From positions 1 through 61,603 of the forward strand of contig NZ_VCJS01000062.1 of assembly GCF_005893125.1 (NCBI RefSeq): a DNA stretch of 61,603 nucleotides. Reading direction: 5' to 3'. A program made the position numbers and the translations under genes. The DNA is from Nonomuraea basaltis. GTDB lineage: Bacteria > Actinomycetota > Actinomycetes > Streptosporangiales > Streptosporangiaceae. Positions within the stretch are counted from its first letter, which is position 1. Each line of letters begins with the position of its first letter. The notes beneath the pieces were generated by a model. The model did not search any database. It was not told the origin of the DNA and saw nothing but the letters and a program-made list of their open reading frames with translations. This document shows, piece after piece, positions 1 to 7,752 of this stretch.

Positions 1-132
1 TCACAGCCGGATGCTTCCAGGATCGCCGCGGACGCGCGCAGTCGCCTCGGTGAAACCGTGTTCACCGAGGCGACCCGTGCTGGTGAGCGGCGGGATTGGC
101 GTGAGCTGGCCGAGATCACGCTCGCTTGGTGA
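1..132 (+). CDS. C-terminal end of a protein, possibly an AfsR/LuxR-type regulator (5' partial)
   Basis: The reading frame is open from base 1 and ends with TGA at 130-132, giving 43 codons with no start in the window. The tail contains LGETVFTEATRAGERRDW followed by an ELAEITLAW ending. This pattern (Gly, aromatic, Ala-rich helix, then a short Glu-Ile/Leu helix) resembles the very C-terminus of large actinobacterial NB-ARC/TPR regulators such as AfsR or LuxR-LAL proteins. The assignment rests on a short tail and is weak. Nothing can be said about the missing N-terminus. Bases 133-255 hold no gene that I can support. Confidence 0.4.
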   Translation, partial: SQPDASRIAADARSRLGETVFTEATRAGERRDWRELAEITLAW

Positions 133-255
133 ACGTCGCGCGCCCGCAGGTAGCCGATCATCGTGATCCCCACACACCAGGCGATCGCCGTGATGGCCGA
201 GCCCGCCGATGGGCGCGCCGGTCAGCAGCCCGCGGGACCGCGATGGCCGTCATCT

Positions 256-492
256 TCAGCTACAACGGCCTCCCTGTCGAACCTGCCGGCGGTTCCAGGT
301 CCGGATTTTGTCCATCGGATGCGGAGGTGTCCTCGGGCGGGGGTTCGGGCGATCGTGGGTTTGCCGCCAGGCGAGCAGGATGAACTCGTTGGCGATGGCG
401 ACCATGAGTGCGGCGAGCAGGGTTTGGGCGACGAGGCCGTGGGCGAGGCGGTTCTTGGGATCGCTGAGGTCGATGTGGTGGCCCTTGATCAC
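256..492 (-). CDS. small ORF with one possible membrane helix, translationally coupled to the upstream membrane protein
   Basis: A 78-codon ORF whose GTG start overlaps the TGA stop of the upstream membrane protein gene in a GTGA arrangement, which suggests translational coupling. The sequence has a hydrophobic stretch around residues 20-42 (LLAALMVAIANEFILLAW) and then a basic, Arg/Pro-rich tail. I do not recognise the family. The tail looks low complexity, as random GC-rich frames do, so it could also be a spurious frame or the remnant of a larger gene. The GTGA overlap is the main argument for it. Confidence 0.3.
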   Translation of the reverse strand: MIKGHHIDLSDPKNRLAHGLVAQTLLAALMVAIANEFILLAWRQTHDRPNPRPRTPPHPMDKIRTWNRRQVRQGGRCS

Positions 493-1226
493 GCCGCAAT
501 GCCGAGATTCGATCTCGGTACAGAGGCCGCGGTGCCGGCGAAGCCCATGGTCAGCAGGGCCGCGCCGAGCAGCGCTACCGGGCCGAGGTCCACGCCGGTC
601 ACCAGGAGGAGCGCGGCCTTGGCCATGCCCAGCCCGCTGCCGAGCCCGAGGAGGACACCGACCCAGCGGGGCAGGACGGTGTGCCAGGTCACGATCGCCA
701 CCAGCAGCAGGCCCGCGTTGGCTACCAGACCTCCGGCGCTGAAGGTCACGTTGATCAGGTTCAGCAGTTCCCGGTACGCCTCCAGCGATGCTCCGCGATC
801 ACCTGCCGGGGTGGACAGGTACCGGTGTGCCAGTTCGGGGGTGGCGGACAGGCGTAGGCAGGCGCCGAGGAAGCCGATGAGGGTTGCGGCGCTGGATGCC
901 ACTATGAAGGTCGCTCGCAATGGGGCACGCTGGCGCAGCACGGTTCCCCATGCGAGAAGGAGCCCGCCGATCCCCAGCCACGCCAGGACGTCGAACACGA
1001 CGGTCAGCCTGAAGCGTGCGGGTGCGCTGCCGGCGACGTCCAGCTCAAGGAACTCCTCCGGCAGGGAACCGCTGCTCGCGGGCAGGACGAGGGTAATGAA
1101 CAGGACGATCAGCCCCAGGTAGAAAAGGGCGGTCAGCAGTGACCAGCGGGACAGGAGACGCAGCCATTGGCGTACGTTGACTTCCCTGGGGAGAGGGCCG
1201 GCGGGGGAGACGATCGGGGCGCTCAT
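489..1226 (-). CDS. integral membrane protein of unknown function
   Basis: A 245-residue protein with about six hydrophobic segments (for example LLTALFYLGLIVLFITLVL near residues 33-51, then others around 83-100, 110-130, 165-185, 190-210 and 215-235). I chose the ATG at 1226 because GAAAGG lies about 10 bases upstream; the longer frame upstream is Pro/Arg-rich noise. I do not recognise the family. It lies 143 bases downstream of the frameshifted FAD monooxygenase on the same strand and could be cotranscribed with it under the TetR repressor. It probably acts in the cytoplasmic membrane; substrate unknown. Confidence 0.65.
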   Translation of the reverse strand: MSAPIVSPAGPLPREVNVRQWLRLLSRWSLLTALFYLGLIVLFITLVLPASSGSLPEEFLELDVAGSAPARFRLTVVFDVLAWLGIGGLLLAWGTVLRQRAPLRATFIVASSAATLIGFLGACLRLSATPELAHRYLSTPAGDRGASLEAYRELLNLINVTFSAGGLVANAGLLLVAIVTWHTVLPRWVGVLLGLGSGLGMAKAALLLVTGVDLGPVALLGAALLTMGFAGTAASVPRSNLGIAA

Positions 1227-1369
1227 GAGTGCGGCCTTTCGCGCGATGAGATGAGGGGTGGCTGACCGGCCAGGATGCGTTGGTGAGCTCGTGGAGCAGT
1301 AGGTGACGGCAGGCCGGTTCTGGGGCGGAGTGAGGCGGCGGGTCAGCGCCGGTGGGAGATGCTGCGCTG

Positions 1370-2559
1370 TCAGGCGGTCGCTGGTGTGGGGTTGTGGGAC
1401 GGGGTGATCCGGTTGCGGATCCATGAGGCGGTGGCTGCGGCCGGCCAGAGCCGGGTTGCCAGGTTGCGGGCGGTGATGCCGGCCCGGGTGGCGGGGACCA
1501 TGAGTGCGGCGGCCGTCGCAACGTTTCCCTGCCGGGGCTCGACCAGGGTGCGGTGTGCGGCCTCATATCGGCGAAGGCCGCGTGTGGGTCGGCGGGGGTG
1601 GCGGCCAGTTCTTCGGCCAGGGTGTAGGCGCCCACCATGGCCAGGGTGGAGCCGTCGCCGAACAGCGACACCGAGGATGCGGCGTCGCCCACCAGTGCGA
1701 CGCGGTCGTTGGCCCAGGAACCGAGGCGTACCTGGCTGACGGAGTCGAACCAGAGGTCCTTGGCCGCGCGGGCCTGGTCCAGCAGGTCGGGCACGCGCCA
1801 TCCGTCGCCGGCATAGGCGTTGGTCAGGATCTGCTTGTGCTGGGCGAGATCGCGAGGGTTGAAGCCTTCCATTGGCGGGTGACGGAAGACGAAGGCCGCC
1901 AGGGCGCGGCCGTGGACGGGGTGGATGGAGGCCAGTCGGCCGGGGGCGTTGTGGAGGACGACCTCCTGCTGATTGTCGGCCGGGCCGTCGAGAGGCATGG
2001 TCGCGACGTAGAGGCCCATGTGGCGGACGAACCGCGACTCTGGCCCGAAAGCCAGCCGCCGAGTGGTCGAGTGGGGCCCATCGGCTCCGACGACAAGGTC
2101 GAACCGGCGTGGCGGGGACTTTTCGAAGGTGACGTCCACGCCGTTGTCGTCCTGGTTCAGCGCGGTCATGGTGTCGCCGAAGATGATCTCGGCGGCGTCT
2201 TGGCTCGCCTCGTACAGGATTGCCGCCAGGTCGGTGCGCGTCACCTCTACCTCCCGGCTGCCGGAAGCCTGCTGCAGGGCCCGCATGTTCACCCGGCCCA
2301 CCTGGCGGCCGGAGCCGTTGACGAAGCTCATCGCCGTCACTTGGGTGGCGGCCTGGCGCAGCCGCGGCATCACGCCCATACGTTCGGCCACTCGCACGGC
2401 GGGACCGCGGACGTCGACCGGGTTGCCGCTGGAGCGCAGGCCGGCCGCGCGTTCCACGATGGTGGGCCGGAATCCGTGGCGCGCCAGCCAGTACGCCAGC
2501 GTGGTCCCGCCGATTCCGGCTCCGGAGATCAGGACTGTCGGGTTGGCCTTGGTGTGCAT
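1370..2559 (-). pseudogene. FAD-dependent monooxygenase (PHBH-type aromatic hydroxylase family) broken by a frameshift near 1570
   Basis: Starting at ATG 2559 (AGGAG eight bases upstream), the protein has the FAD-binding GxGxxG (ISGAGIGGTTLAYWLARHG), a mid-region VVGADGPHSTTR (DG motif) and RVALVGDAAS, the GD motif of group A flavin monooxygenases. Reading continues correctly to DPHAAFAD and then leaves the family pattern. The expected continuation YEAAHRTLVEPRQ is present in the next frame and runs to TGA at 1370-1372. One missing base near 1568-1573 (minus-strand context GCCTTCGCCGATATGAG) explains this. Restored, the protein would be about 396 residues, normal for the family. Either the gene is truly inactivated or the contig has a one-base error. 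It is divergent from a TetR gene, an arrangement often used for inducible detoxification or catabolic oxygenases. Confidence 0.8.
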
Positions 2560-2604
2560 GACTCGCTCCTGCCGCAGAGATCGCTGAGGTTCGATGTGAC
2601 TGTA

Positions 2605-2627
2605 TGACGAAATTTGAAATTTCGTCA
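2605..2627. promoter_or_regulatory. perfect 23-bp palindrome, probable TetR operator 1
   Basis: TGACGAAATTT and its exact reverse complement AAATTTCGTCA flank one central G. It lies between the divergent monooxygenase and TetR genes, 45 bases upstream of the monooxygenase ATG, where a repressor would block that promoter. It shares the TGAC...GTCA ends and the 23-base total length with a second palindrome at 2643-2665. Operator function is inferred from position and symmetry. Confidence 0.75.
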
Positions 2628-2642
2628 ACAGCTAGTAGTAGT

Positions 2643-2665
2643 TGACTAAAAATCACGTTTAGTCA
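2643..2665. promoter_or_regulatory. 23-bp inverted repeat, probable TetR operator 2
   Basis: TGACTAAA and TTTAGTCA flank a 7-base spacer (AATCACG). The element is 23 bases overall, like the palindrome at 2605-2627, and its centre is 38 bases away. It ends 12 bases before the TetR ATG, so it is well placed for autoregulation of the repressor. Confidence 0.7.
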
Positions 2666-2677
2666 TAGGCTCCGTGC

Positions 2678-3391
2678 ATGAGCGCCCACGTCGAACGGCT
2701 CCGCGACCCACAGCAGCGAGCCGAACGGGCCACGCGGATCCTCGATGTGGCGGCCGACCTGCTGCTGCGCTACGGCTACCGACGAGTGACCATGGACGAT
2801 GTGGCCGCCGGGGCGGGCATCGGCAAAGGCACCGTCTACCTGCACTGGAAGACTCGCGAGCAACTGTTCGGCGCCGTTTTCGCGCGCGAGGTGCTCTCCG
2901 CGATGGACGAGTTGCGGCAGGCGTTGGGGCAGGACCCCGAGGCATGCCTGCTGCACCGCTTCGCGCGTACCTACTTCCTGGCCATCGCCAACCGGCCGCT
3001 GCTGCGCGGTTTCCTCCTGGCCGATCCTCACCTGCTCGGCAACCTGAGCGGTTCAGCCGACACCGCCCGCGACGATCGGCACAGCGCCATGGCCCGTGAC
3101 TACCTCGACCTGCTCGCCGAACACGGCCTGCTCCGCGACGACATGCACGTCGATGAGATCGGCTACGCCTACCAGGCGACCTTCGAGGGCTTCCTGCGAG
3201 CTGAGGCCAACGCCCCTGCCGACGGCCGGGATCAGCGGGCGGACCTGCTCGCGCAAACCATCCGGCGGGCATTCGAGAGCGTGCCGACGTACCCCGACGC
3301 CGCCTTGCGGGACCTCGCCGCCGCCACCGTCACCTTGCTCGGCGACGTGATCGACGCCGATCGTGGCGAATCCGGCATTCCTGAGGCCTGA
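2678..3391 (+). CDS. TetR/AcrR family transcriptional regulator
   Basis: A 237-residue protein with a typical N-terminal TetR helix-turn-helix at about residues 20-65 (AADLLLRYGYRRVTMDDVAA, then GIGKGTVYLHWKTREQL). The C-terminal helical part is the ligand-binding and dimerisation domain and has no recognisable specificity. It is transcribed divergently from the flavin monooxygenase, with two 23-bp palindromes in the 118-base gap, so it most likely represses that gene and itself and is released by a small aromatic or hydrophobic ligand. The ligand is inference from the neighbour's family. Confidence 0.9.
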   Translation: MSAHVERLRDPQQRAERATRILDVAADLLLRYGYRRVTMDDVAAGAGIGKGTVYLHWKTREQLFGAVFAREVLSAMDELRQALGQDPEACLLHRFARTYFLAIANRPLLRGFLLADPHLLGNLSGSADTARDDRHSAMARDYLDLLAEHGLLRDDMHVDEIGYAYQATFEGFLRAEANAPADGRDQRADLLAQTIRRAFESVPTYPDAALRDLAAATVTLLGDVIDADRGESGIPEA

Positions 3392-3491
3392 GGATTACGG
3401 GGACGAAAGCCCCCGACCCTGCCCTCTCAGTCACGGGCTGAACCGCAGTTCGGGCGCGGGAATTGTCGGTGGTTCCCGGCATGATGAATCC

Positions 3492-5558
3492 ATGACCGAC
3501 GCGCCCCCGATCACCGTCCTGGCCGACGACACGGCCTACGCCGAGGCCGTGCAGCTGGCCGTGGACTCCGCCGCGGCCTACTACGCCGACGGCACCTCCA
3601 CGCTCGACGACGACGCCTACGACCGGCTGGTCCGCGGCATCCAGGCGTACGAAGAGGCCCACCCCGAGGCGGTGCTGCCGCTCTCGCCCACGGGCAAGGT
3701 GGCCGGTGGCGCCGTGGTGGGCGACGTGCCGCACACGGTGCCCATGCTCAGCCTGGACAACGTGTTCGGCGCCGAGCAACTCGCCGACTGGGCGGCCTCG
3801 CTTGAGCGCAGGCTCGGCCGTCCGGTCACGGAGTGGAGCGTGGAGCCCAAGCTCGACGGGCTGGCGATCTCGGCCCGCTACCGGCACGGCCGGCTGGCCC
3901 AGCTGGTCACGCGCGGCGACGGCAGTGCGGGCGAGGACGTCTCGCACGCCATCGGCACCATCGTGGGGCTGCCCGACCGGCTGGCCGACGCGGTCACGGT
4001 GGAGCTGCGCGGCGAGGTCATGATGACCGCCTCGCAGTTCGAGGACGCCTGCGCCAAGCGCCAGGCGCACGACGGCACCACGTTCGCCAACCCGCGCAGC
4101 GCCGCCGCGGGCACGCTGCGCGCGCAGGACCGTCCTTACGTCTGCGAGCTGACGTTCTTCGGTTACGGTGTCCTGCCGCCGCCCGGCGACGACTCCGAGC
4201 TGGCCGTGCGCCTGCGGGAGCTGCCGCACAGCGAGATCATGGGCTGGGTCGCCGCGCAGGGCGTGCAGACCACCGCCGCCACACCCGTCGCCGGCATCGT
4301 CGCCGAGACCCTCGAGCGAGTGCAGGAGCGCGTCGGGGAGATCGCCGCGGTCCGCGCCGAGCTGCCGTTCGGCATCGACGGCATCGTGATCAAGTGCGAC
4401 CTGGCGGCCGACCAGGCGGAGGCCGGGTTCAGCTCCCGTGCGCCGCGCTGGGCCGTCGCGTACAAGCTGCCCGCCACCGAGAAGATCACCAAGCTGATCG
4501 ACGTGGAGTGGAACACCGGCCGCACCGGCATCATCGCCCCGCGCGCGGTGCTGGAGCCGGTCGAGCTCGACGGCAGCATCGTCACCTACGCCACCCTGCA
4601 CAACGTCGCCGACATCACCCGCCGCGGCCTGATGCTCGGCGACAGCGTGACCGTCTACAAGGCGGGCGACGTGATCCCCAGGGTCGAGGCGCCGGTCGTG
4701 CACCTGCGCACCGGCGACGAGCGGCCGATCGCGATCCCGCAGGTCTGCCCATCGTGCGGGGATGCGATCGACAGCTCGCAGGAGCGCTGGCGATGCGTGC
4801 GCGGCCGCGCCTGCCGGGCGATCGCGTCCATCACGTACGCGGTCGGCCGCGATCAGCTCGACATCGAGGGCCTGGCGGAAAACCGTGTCCAGCAGTTGCT
4901 GGACGCCGGGCTGATCGTCGACTTCGCCGACCTGTTCTTCCTGACCCGGGAGCAACTGCTCGACCTGGAGCGCATGGGCGAGACCAGCACCGACAACCTG
5001 CTGGCGGCCATCGAGCAGGCCAAGACACGGTCGCTCAGCAGGGTGTTCTGCGCGCTGGGCGTGCGCGGCACCGGCCGGTCCATGAGCCGCCGCATCGCCC
5101 GCCACTTCGCCACGATGGACAACATCCGGACGGCCGACTCCGAGGCGATCCAGCAGGTGGAGGGCATCGGCCCGGAGAAGGCGCCCGTCGTGGTGGCCGA
5201 GCTGATCGAGCTCGCTCCGCTCATCGACAAGCTGGTCAAGGCCGGGGTGAACATGATCGAGCCCGGCGCCACTCCGCCCGAGGAGGGGGCACCGGCCGCG
5301 GTGGCCGAGCTGCCGCTGGCCTCGATGTCGGTGGTGGTCACCGGCGCGATGACCGGGCCGCTGGCGGAGCTGTCGCGCAACGAGGTCAACGAGCTGATCG
5401 AACGAGCGGGCGGCAAGGCGTCCTCCAGCGTGTCGGCCAAGACGTCCCTGCTGGTGGCGGGGGAGAAGGCGGGCTCCAAACGGGCCAAGGCCGAGACCCT
5501 CGGGATCCGGGTCCTCAGCCCGGAGGAGTTCGCGGTCGAGATCAGCGCGTTCCTGTGA
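3492..5558 (+). CDS. ligA: NAD-dependent DNA ligase LigA
   Basis: A 688-residue protein with the full LigA architecture. The N-terminal NAD-binding Ia region contains YYADGTSTLDDDAYDRL. The adenylation domain has the nucleotidyl-lysine motif EPKLDGLAI (Lys about 120) and NPRSAAAGTLRAQD. An OB fold follows, then a four-Cys zinc site (CPSC with RCVRGRAC), helix-hairpin-helix repeats, and a C-terminal BRCT domain from about residue 605. It seals nicks using NAD. I chose ATG 3492 because the family alignment begins there; the longer upstream frame overlaps the TetR end. Several positions differ from the usual actinobacterial LigA (SLDNVF rather than SLDNAF, an unusual Ia loop), so it may be a second, divergent LigA paralogue rather than the essential replicative copy. 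Confidence 0.9.
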   Translation: MTDAPPITVLADDTAYAEAVQLAVDSAAAYYADGTSTLDDDAYDRLVRGIQAYEEAHPEAVLPLSPTGKVAGGAVVGDVPHTVPMLSLDNVFGAEQLADWAASLERRLGRPVTEWSVEPKLDGLAISARYRHGRLAQLVTRGDGSAGEDVSHAIGTIVGLPDRLADAVTVELRGEVMMTASQFEDACAKRQAHDGTTFANPRSAAAGTLRAQDRPYVCELTFFGYGVLPPPGDDSELAVRLRELPHSEIMGWVAAQGVQTTAATPVAGIVAETLERVQERVGEIAAVRAELPFGIDGIVIKCDLAADQAEAGFSSRAPRWAVAYKLPATEKITKLIDVEWNTGRTGIIAPRAVLEPVELDGSIVTYATLHNVADITRRGLMLGDSVTVYKAGDVIPRVEAPVVHLRTGDERPIAIPQVCPSCGDAIDSSQERWRCVRGRACRAIASITYAVGRDQLDIEGLAENRVQQLLDAGLIVDFADLFFLTREQLLDLERMGETSTDNLLAAIEQAKTRSLSRVFCALGVRGTGRSMSRRIARHFATMDNIRTADSEAIQQVEGIGPEKAPVVVAELIELAPLIDKLVKAGVNMIEPGATPPEEGAPAAVAELPLASMSVVVTGAMTGPLAELSRNEVNELIERAGGKASSSVSAKTSLLVAGEKAGSKRAKAETLGIRVLSPEEFAVEISAFL

Positions 5559-5689
5559 CAGGAGCGGCCGGGTTTGTGACGGCGCCGAGGATCGCGCCTC
5601 GAAGAGGGAGGCCAGTCCGGCGGCCGCCACGGCCACGTGGACGGCCTCGCTCGTGGCCACCCCGGCCGTGGCGAGCAAGAACATGTGGA

Positions 5690-6196
5690 CTAGCCGCGTT
5701 CGCCGATTTCGGTCTTGTACGTGTGGAAGCCGCGCCGATGGTAGTTCGGCAGCGCGTGCGGGTGATCCAGGCTCGACGTGTGCAGCCAGACCCGTCTCAC
5801 GGAGGGGGTCAACCGCCAGGCGCGCTGGATGGCGAGCGTCAGCGCGTGTCCACCCAGGCCTTTGCCGGTGTACTCCGGCACCAGTCCGAAGGTCTCGATC
5901 TCGACCTCCTCGCCGGGATGGACGTCGTAGGCGGCCATCCCGATCGGTTCGCCGTTCAGGGAGACCAGCCAGAACACGCGGGCGGGATGCTGGGCGAACC
6001 AGGCGGCCCACTCCTGTCCGCTCCGCCGGGCACTCGCCCAGTCATACGGCGCGCCGATCCTGGCCTGGAGGCCGATGACCAGCGGTGAGTCGCGGGCCAA
6101 GGGCTCCAGAGCGAGGCCGGGCACGACCTTGCCAGGATTCAGCTGGTAGGGAGCGGTCATCTCGACGTATGTCACGATTTCCTGCACCCTGTCCAT
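5690..6196 (-). CDS. GNAT family N-acetyltransferase
   Basis: A 168-residue protein with the GNAT acetyl-CoA binding core: a beta strand VEIETFGLVPEY followed by the pyrophosphate loop GKGLGGHALTLAI, and a late YHRRGF motif in which the Tyr is commonly the general acid. It transfers an acetyl group to an amine of unknown identity. The downstream 130 bases (5559-5689) between it and ligA, which is convergent, hold no supported gene. The short hydrophobic frame there looks like a fragment or noise. Confidence 0.85.
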   Translation of the reverse strand: MDRVQEIVTYVEMTAPYQLNPGKVVPGLALEPLARDSPLVIGLQARIGAPYDWASARRSGQEWAAWFAQHPARVFWLVSLNGEPIGMAAYDVHPGEEVEIETFGLVPEYTGKGLGGHALTLAIQRAWRLTPSVRRVWLHTSSLDHPHALPNYHRRGFHTYKTEIGERG

Positions 6197-6371
6197 GTTA
6201 GGGCTGATTCGATCTTCACTCTGCCGTTTGTCCTCCCGGCCATCAAGCCGGGCCGATCACCTCTGCCTCGGCCCATGTGGCGGGGAGAGGGACGTCATCG
6301 CGGGCCCGTGCGGCCCTGTTGCCTCGGGCACAAGTGGGATGCGTCGTGACCTTTGGGGCAGATGGCCGGGG

Positions 6372-7631
6372 ATGTCCACCGCTGATCTCATCCTCGCCCT
6401 CGGCGGCGCCGCAGCGTTGCTCGCCGCCCTGCTGCCCGGGCTGCTCGCCCGCCGGGCGCTCTCCCTGCCCCTGGTCTACCTGCTCGGCGGCATGCTGCTG
6501 TACCTGCCGCCGCTCCGCCTGCCCGACCCCGATCCGATCTCCCACCGGGTGGCGCTGGAGCACATCACGGAGATCTGCGTACTCGTCTCTCTCATGGGGG
6601 CGGGGCTGGCGCTCAACCGGCGGGCCGGGTTACGCAGCTGGGCCACGACGTGGCGGCTCCTGGGCTGGGTGATGCCGCTGACCGTCGCCGGAGTCGCCGC
6701 CGCGGCCATGCTCGTGCTCGGCTGGCCCCTCGCGGCCGCGCTGCTGCTGGGCGCGGTGCTCGCGCCCACCGACCCGGTGCTCGCCTCCGACGTGAACGTG
6801 GGTGAGCCCGCCGACTCGGAGACCGCCGACGACGAGGTCCGCTTCGCGCTGACCTCGGAGGCGGGGCTGAACGACGGGCTGGCCTTCCCCATCGTGTACG
6901 CCGCCATCGCCGTGGCCGCCGTCGGCGGGGCGGGATGGCTGGGTGAGTGGGCGCTGCTTGACGTGGTCTACCGGATCGTGGCGGGGCTGGGCTGCGGGTT
7001 GCTGATCGGCAGACTGCTGGGACGGCTCTTCTTCCACAGCCGCGCCGAGAAACTGCGGCTGTCGGAGCGCCGCGACGGCTTCGTCGCGCTCGCCGCCACC
7101 TTCCTCGCGTACGGGGTGACGGAGCTCGCGAACGGCTACGGCTTCATCGCGGTGTTCGTCACCGCGTGCACCATCCGGCGGGTCGAGCACGGCCACGGCT
7201 ACAACAACGTCCTGCACGGCTTCGTGGAGCAGGTCGAGCGGCTGTTCACCGCCTGGCTGCTGCTCCTGCTCGGCGGCTTCGTGGCGGCGGGTGGCCTGGC
7301 GGCGCTCACCTGGCGCGGCGCCGCCGTCGGTGTCCTGCTGCTGCTGGTGATCCGTCCGCTGGTGGGCTGGCTGTCGCAGATACGCGGCCCGGCCGGGCCC
7401 AAGGAACGGCTGGTGATCTCGTTCTTCGGCATCCGGGGCATCGGGTCGCTGTTCTACCTGGCGTACGCGCTCGGCCGGGCCGACTTCGGCGTCCCGGCGG
7501 AGGAACTGTGGGCGGTGACCGCCTTCACCGTGCTGGCCTCGGTGGTGCTGCACGGCGTCACCGCCACCCCCGCCATGACGCGCCTCGACGCGCTACGCGA
7601 CGGGTCCCGGCTGCCGGCCTCGTCCTCATGA
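6372..7631 (+). CDS. cation:proton antiporter, CPA1 (NhaP-like) family
   Basis: A 419-residue, very hydrophobic protein with about 12 membrane helices. It contains APTDPVLASDV and the later LTSEAGLNDGLAFP, which correspond to the TDP and ND ion-binding motifs of CPA1 Na+/H+ antiporters. The start at ATG 6372 follows a GGGG-rich site and opens directly into the first helix; a start at ATG 6339 is possible but adds a basic, non-hydrophobic stretch. It exchanges Na+ or K+ for protons in the cytoplasmic membrane. It is convergent with the secreted peptidase gene, with a strong shared hairpin between them. Confidence 0.88.
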   Translation: MSTADLILALGGAAALLAALLPGLLARRALSLPLVYLLGGMLLYLPPLRLPDPDPISHRVALEHITEICVLVSLMGAGLALNRRAGLRSWATTWRLLGWVMPLTVAGVAAAAMLVLGWPLAAALLLGAVLAPTDPVLASDVNVGEPADSETADDEVRFALTSEAGLNDGLAFPIVYAAIAVAAVGGAGWLGEWALLDVVYRIVAGLGCGLLIGRLLGRLFFHSRAEKLRLSERRDGFVALAATFLAYGVTELANGYGFIAVFVTACTIRRVEHGHGYNNVLHGFVEQVERLFTAWLLLLLGGFVAAGGLAALTWRGAAVGVLLLLVIRPLVGWLSQIRGPAGPKERLVISFFGIRGIGSLFYLAYALGRADFGVPAEELWAVTAFTVLASVVLHGVTATPAMTRLDALRDGSRLPASSS

Positions 7632-7707
7632 AAGGGGCTAATTCGCTCCATACGCAGGCGGGCATCGCCATGGGAGCAGCGGACCCGCATCGCGCACGGG
7701 CGCGGGG

Positions 7708-7744
7708 CGCGACGGCTTCGCGGGAGGGCCGCGAAGCCGTCGCG
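7708..7744. terminator. strong bidirectional hairpin terminator
   Basis: A perfect 16-bp stem (CGCGACGGCTTCGCGG pairs with 7729-7744) around a 5-base GAGGG loop, placed between the convergent antiporter (ends 7631) and TAP-peptidase (ends 7753) genes. There is no U-tract, as is common for actinobacterial terminators. Confidence 0.8.
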
Positions 7745-7752
7745 GGAGATCC

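Noticed and set aside
3330..6011. Long minus-strand frame opposite ligA
   Set aside because: Shadow of ligA; no start with ribosome site, and no recognisable domain. The short hydrophobic part near 5560-5690 is too small to call.
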